DNA from: Pararhizobium_B sp963760965
GTDB lineage: Bacteria > Pseudomonadota > Alphaproteobacteria > Rhizobiales > Rhizobiaceae
Direction: 5' to 3'
Assembly: GCA_963760965.1 (NCBI GenBank)
Contig: CAVXEW010000002.1
Coordinates: 186,001-250,000, forward strand
Length of the DNA stretch: 64,000 bases
Shown: positions 63,448 to 64,000 of the stretch, piece after piece
Numbering within the stretch: the first letter of the stretch is position 1
How the letters are laid out: the number at the start of each line of letters is the position of its first letter
Notes under the pieces: model-generated
What the model saw: the letters and a program-made list of their open reading frames with translations, nothing else
Databases searched by the model: none
What the model was told of the DNA's origin: nothing
Program-made: the position numbers and the translations under genes

Positions 63448-64000
63448 TCAGGGCGCCGCGGCGCGTTCGGCAGCCTCGATCATCTCCTCCAGCGTCTCGA
63501 GGCGATCCGCCTCGCCGGCCGGCTTGTCCCACCGGAGCCGGGATATGCGGGGAAATCGCATTGCTATGCCCGACTTGTGGCGTGCCGAGCGGTTCAGCCC
63601 TTCGAAGGCGACCTCGAGGACGAGGCCGTGGGCGGCATCCGCCCGGACGCTGCGCACCGGGCCGAAACGCTCGAGGGTGTTGTCGCGGACATACCTGTCG
63701 ATCTGTCTCAGTTCGTCGTCGGTGAAACCGAAATAGGCCTTGCCGACCGGAACGAGTTCCTCGCCCTTCCAGACGCCGAAGGTGTAGTCGGAATAGAAGC
63801 TCGAACGCTTGCCGTGCCCGCGCTGGGCATACATGAGCACCGCATCCACGAGAAACGGGTCGCGCTTCCACTTGAACCAGGGACCCTTCGGACGGCCCGG
63901 CACATAGGCGGAGTCCCAGCGCTTGAGCATCACGCCCTCGATGATGGGGTGCGGCGGCGCCGCGCGCGCCTGCGCGAGCGCGTCCCAGTCCGCGAACTCG
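63448..64000 (-). CDS. ATP-dependent DNA ligase, C-terminal part (cut by window edge)
   Basis: The frame enters from the right edge. Motif IV/V-like EGVMLKRWDSAYVPGRPKGP and WFKWKRDPFLVDAVLMYAQR is followed by the OB-fold domain (TFGVWKGEELVPVGKAYFGF) and ends EAAERAAAP. This is the bacterial ATP-dependent ligase group that includes LigC and the cisplatin-response ligases of Agrobacterium. About 184 residues are visible; the adenylation lysine is outside. Confidence 0.85.
   Translation of the reverse strand, partial: EFADWDALAQARAAPPHPIIEGVMLKRWDSAYVPGRPKGPWFKWKRDPFLVDAVLMYAQRGHGKRSSFYSDYTFGVWKGEELVPVGKAYFGFTDDELRQIDRYVRDNTLERFGPVRSVRADAAHGLVLEVAFEGLNRSARHKSGIAMRFPRISRLRWDKPAGEADRLETLEEMIEAAERAAAP

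Overview
The window looks like a chromosomal segment of a GC-rich alphaproteobacterium of the order Hyphomicrobiales (Rhizobiales), close to Phyllobacteriaceae or Rhizobiaceae. The signs are a PdhS-like cell-cycle kinase fragment, a complete aglEFGAK alpha-glucoside operon with its LacI regulator, the order hisD / UPF0262 / low-molecular-weight phosphatase / infA / maf / yacG beside murA and DUF2948, and LuxR-type regulators next to the flagellar gene fliF. This assignment rests on gene content and recalled family knowledge, not on a search.

Layout. 1-4.8 kb: end of a sensor kinase, acetoacetyl-CoA synthetase, an AsmA-family envelope protein. 4.8-8.9 kb: putrescine ABC transporter potFGHI (minus strand). 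9.1-13.3 kb: an aspartyl/asparaginyl beta-hydroxylase-like enzyme, a ScfR/RamB-type regulator divergent from isocitrate lyase aceA, and a small conserved-looking ORF. 13.4-17.4 kb: DUF1206 membrane protein, then puuA-puuB (putrescine catabolism). 17.6-21.6 kb: zwf-pgl-edd (Entner-Doudoroff). 21.7-23.5 kb: a frameshifted DUF992 gene, an SRPBCC protein, a fasciclin protein. 23.6-31.5 kb: aglEFGAK and divergent aglR. 31.5-38.8 kb: folD, two tandem LuxR regulators, a lone PAS-like protein, a LuxI-family acyl-homoserine-lactone synthase, a convergent overlapping LuxR, and fliF. 39-42.1 kb: a PQQ-type sugar dehydrogenase, an IS481-family insertion, tRNA-Phe. 42.2-48.2 kb: yacG, maf, infA, phosphatase, UPF0262, hisD, DUF2948, murA, tRNA-Thr. 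48.4-51.1 kb: a nitrate/sulfonate-type ABC transporter. 51.2-64 kb: a tyrosine phosphatase, an aminotransferase, mscL, a symporter-domain hybrid kinase with its LuxR-type response regulator, DUF952-pyrD, a MATE exporter, a histone-deacetylase-like protein, a CAP lipoprotein, a small membrane protein and the end of an ATP-dependent DNA ligase.

How the genes work together. The metabolic theme is use of small carbon and nitrogen sources: putrescine (potFGHI plus puuAB), alpha-glucosides (agl) feeding hexose phosphate into zwf-pgl-edd, and two-carbon or ketone-body acids (aceA, acetoacetyl-CoA synthetase). The two-component pair resembles CrbS/CrbR, which controls acetate use elsewhere. The most distinctive region is 32.6-38.5 kb, where a quorum-sensing module lies between a tandem LuxR pair and fliF, with luxI and luxR overlapping tail to tail.

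Caution. Four otherwise well-formed genes (the DUF992 gene, aglE, fliF and the hybrid kinase) carry six single-base frameshifts in total, five of them apparent one-base insertions in short homopolymers. Sequencing error is the simplest explanation, but real inactivation cannot be excluded from the sequence alone. No CRISPR array, rRNA or prophage was seen.
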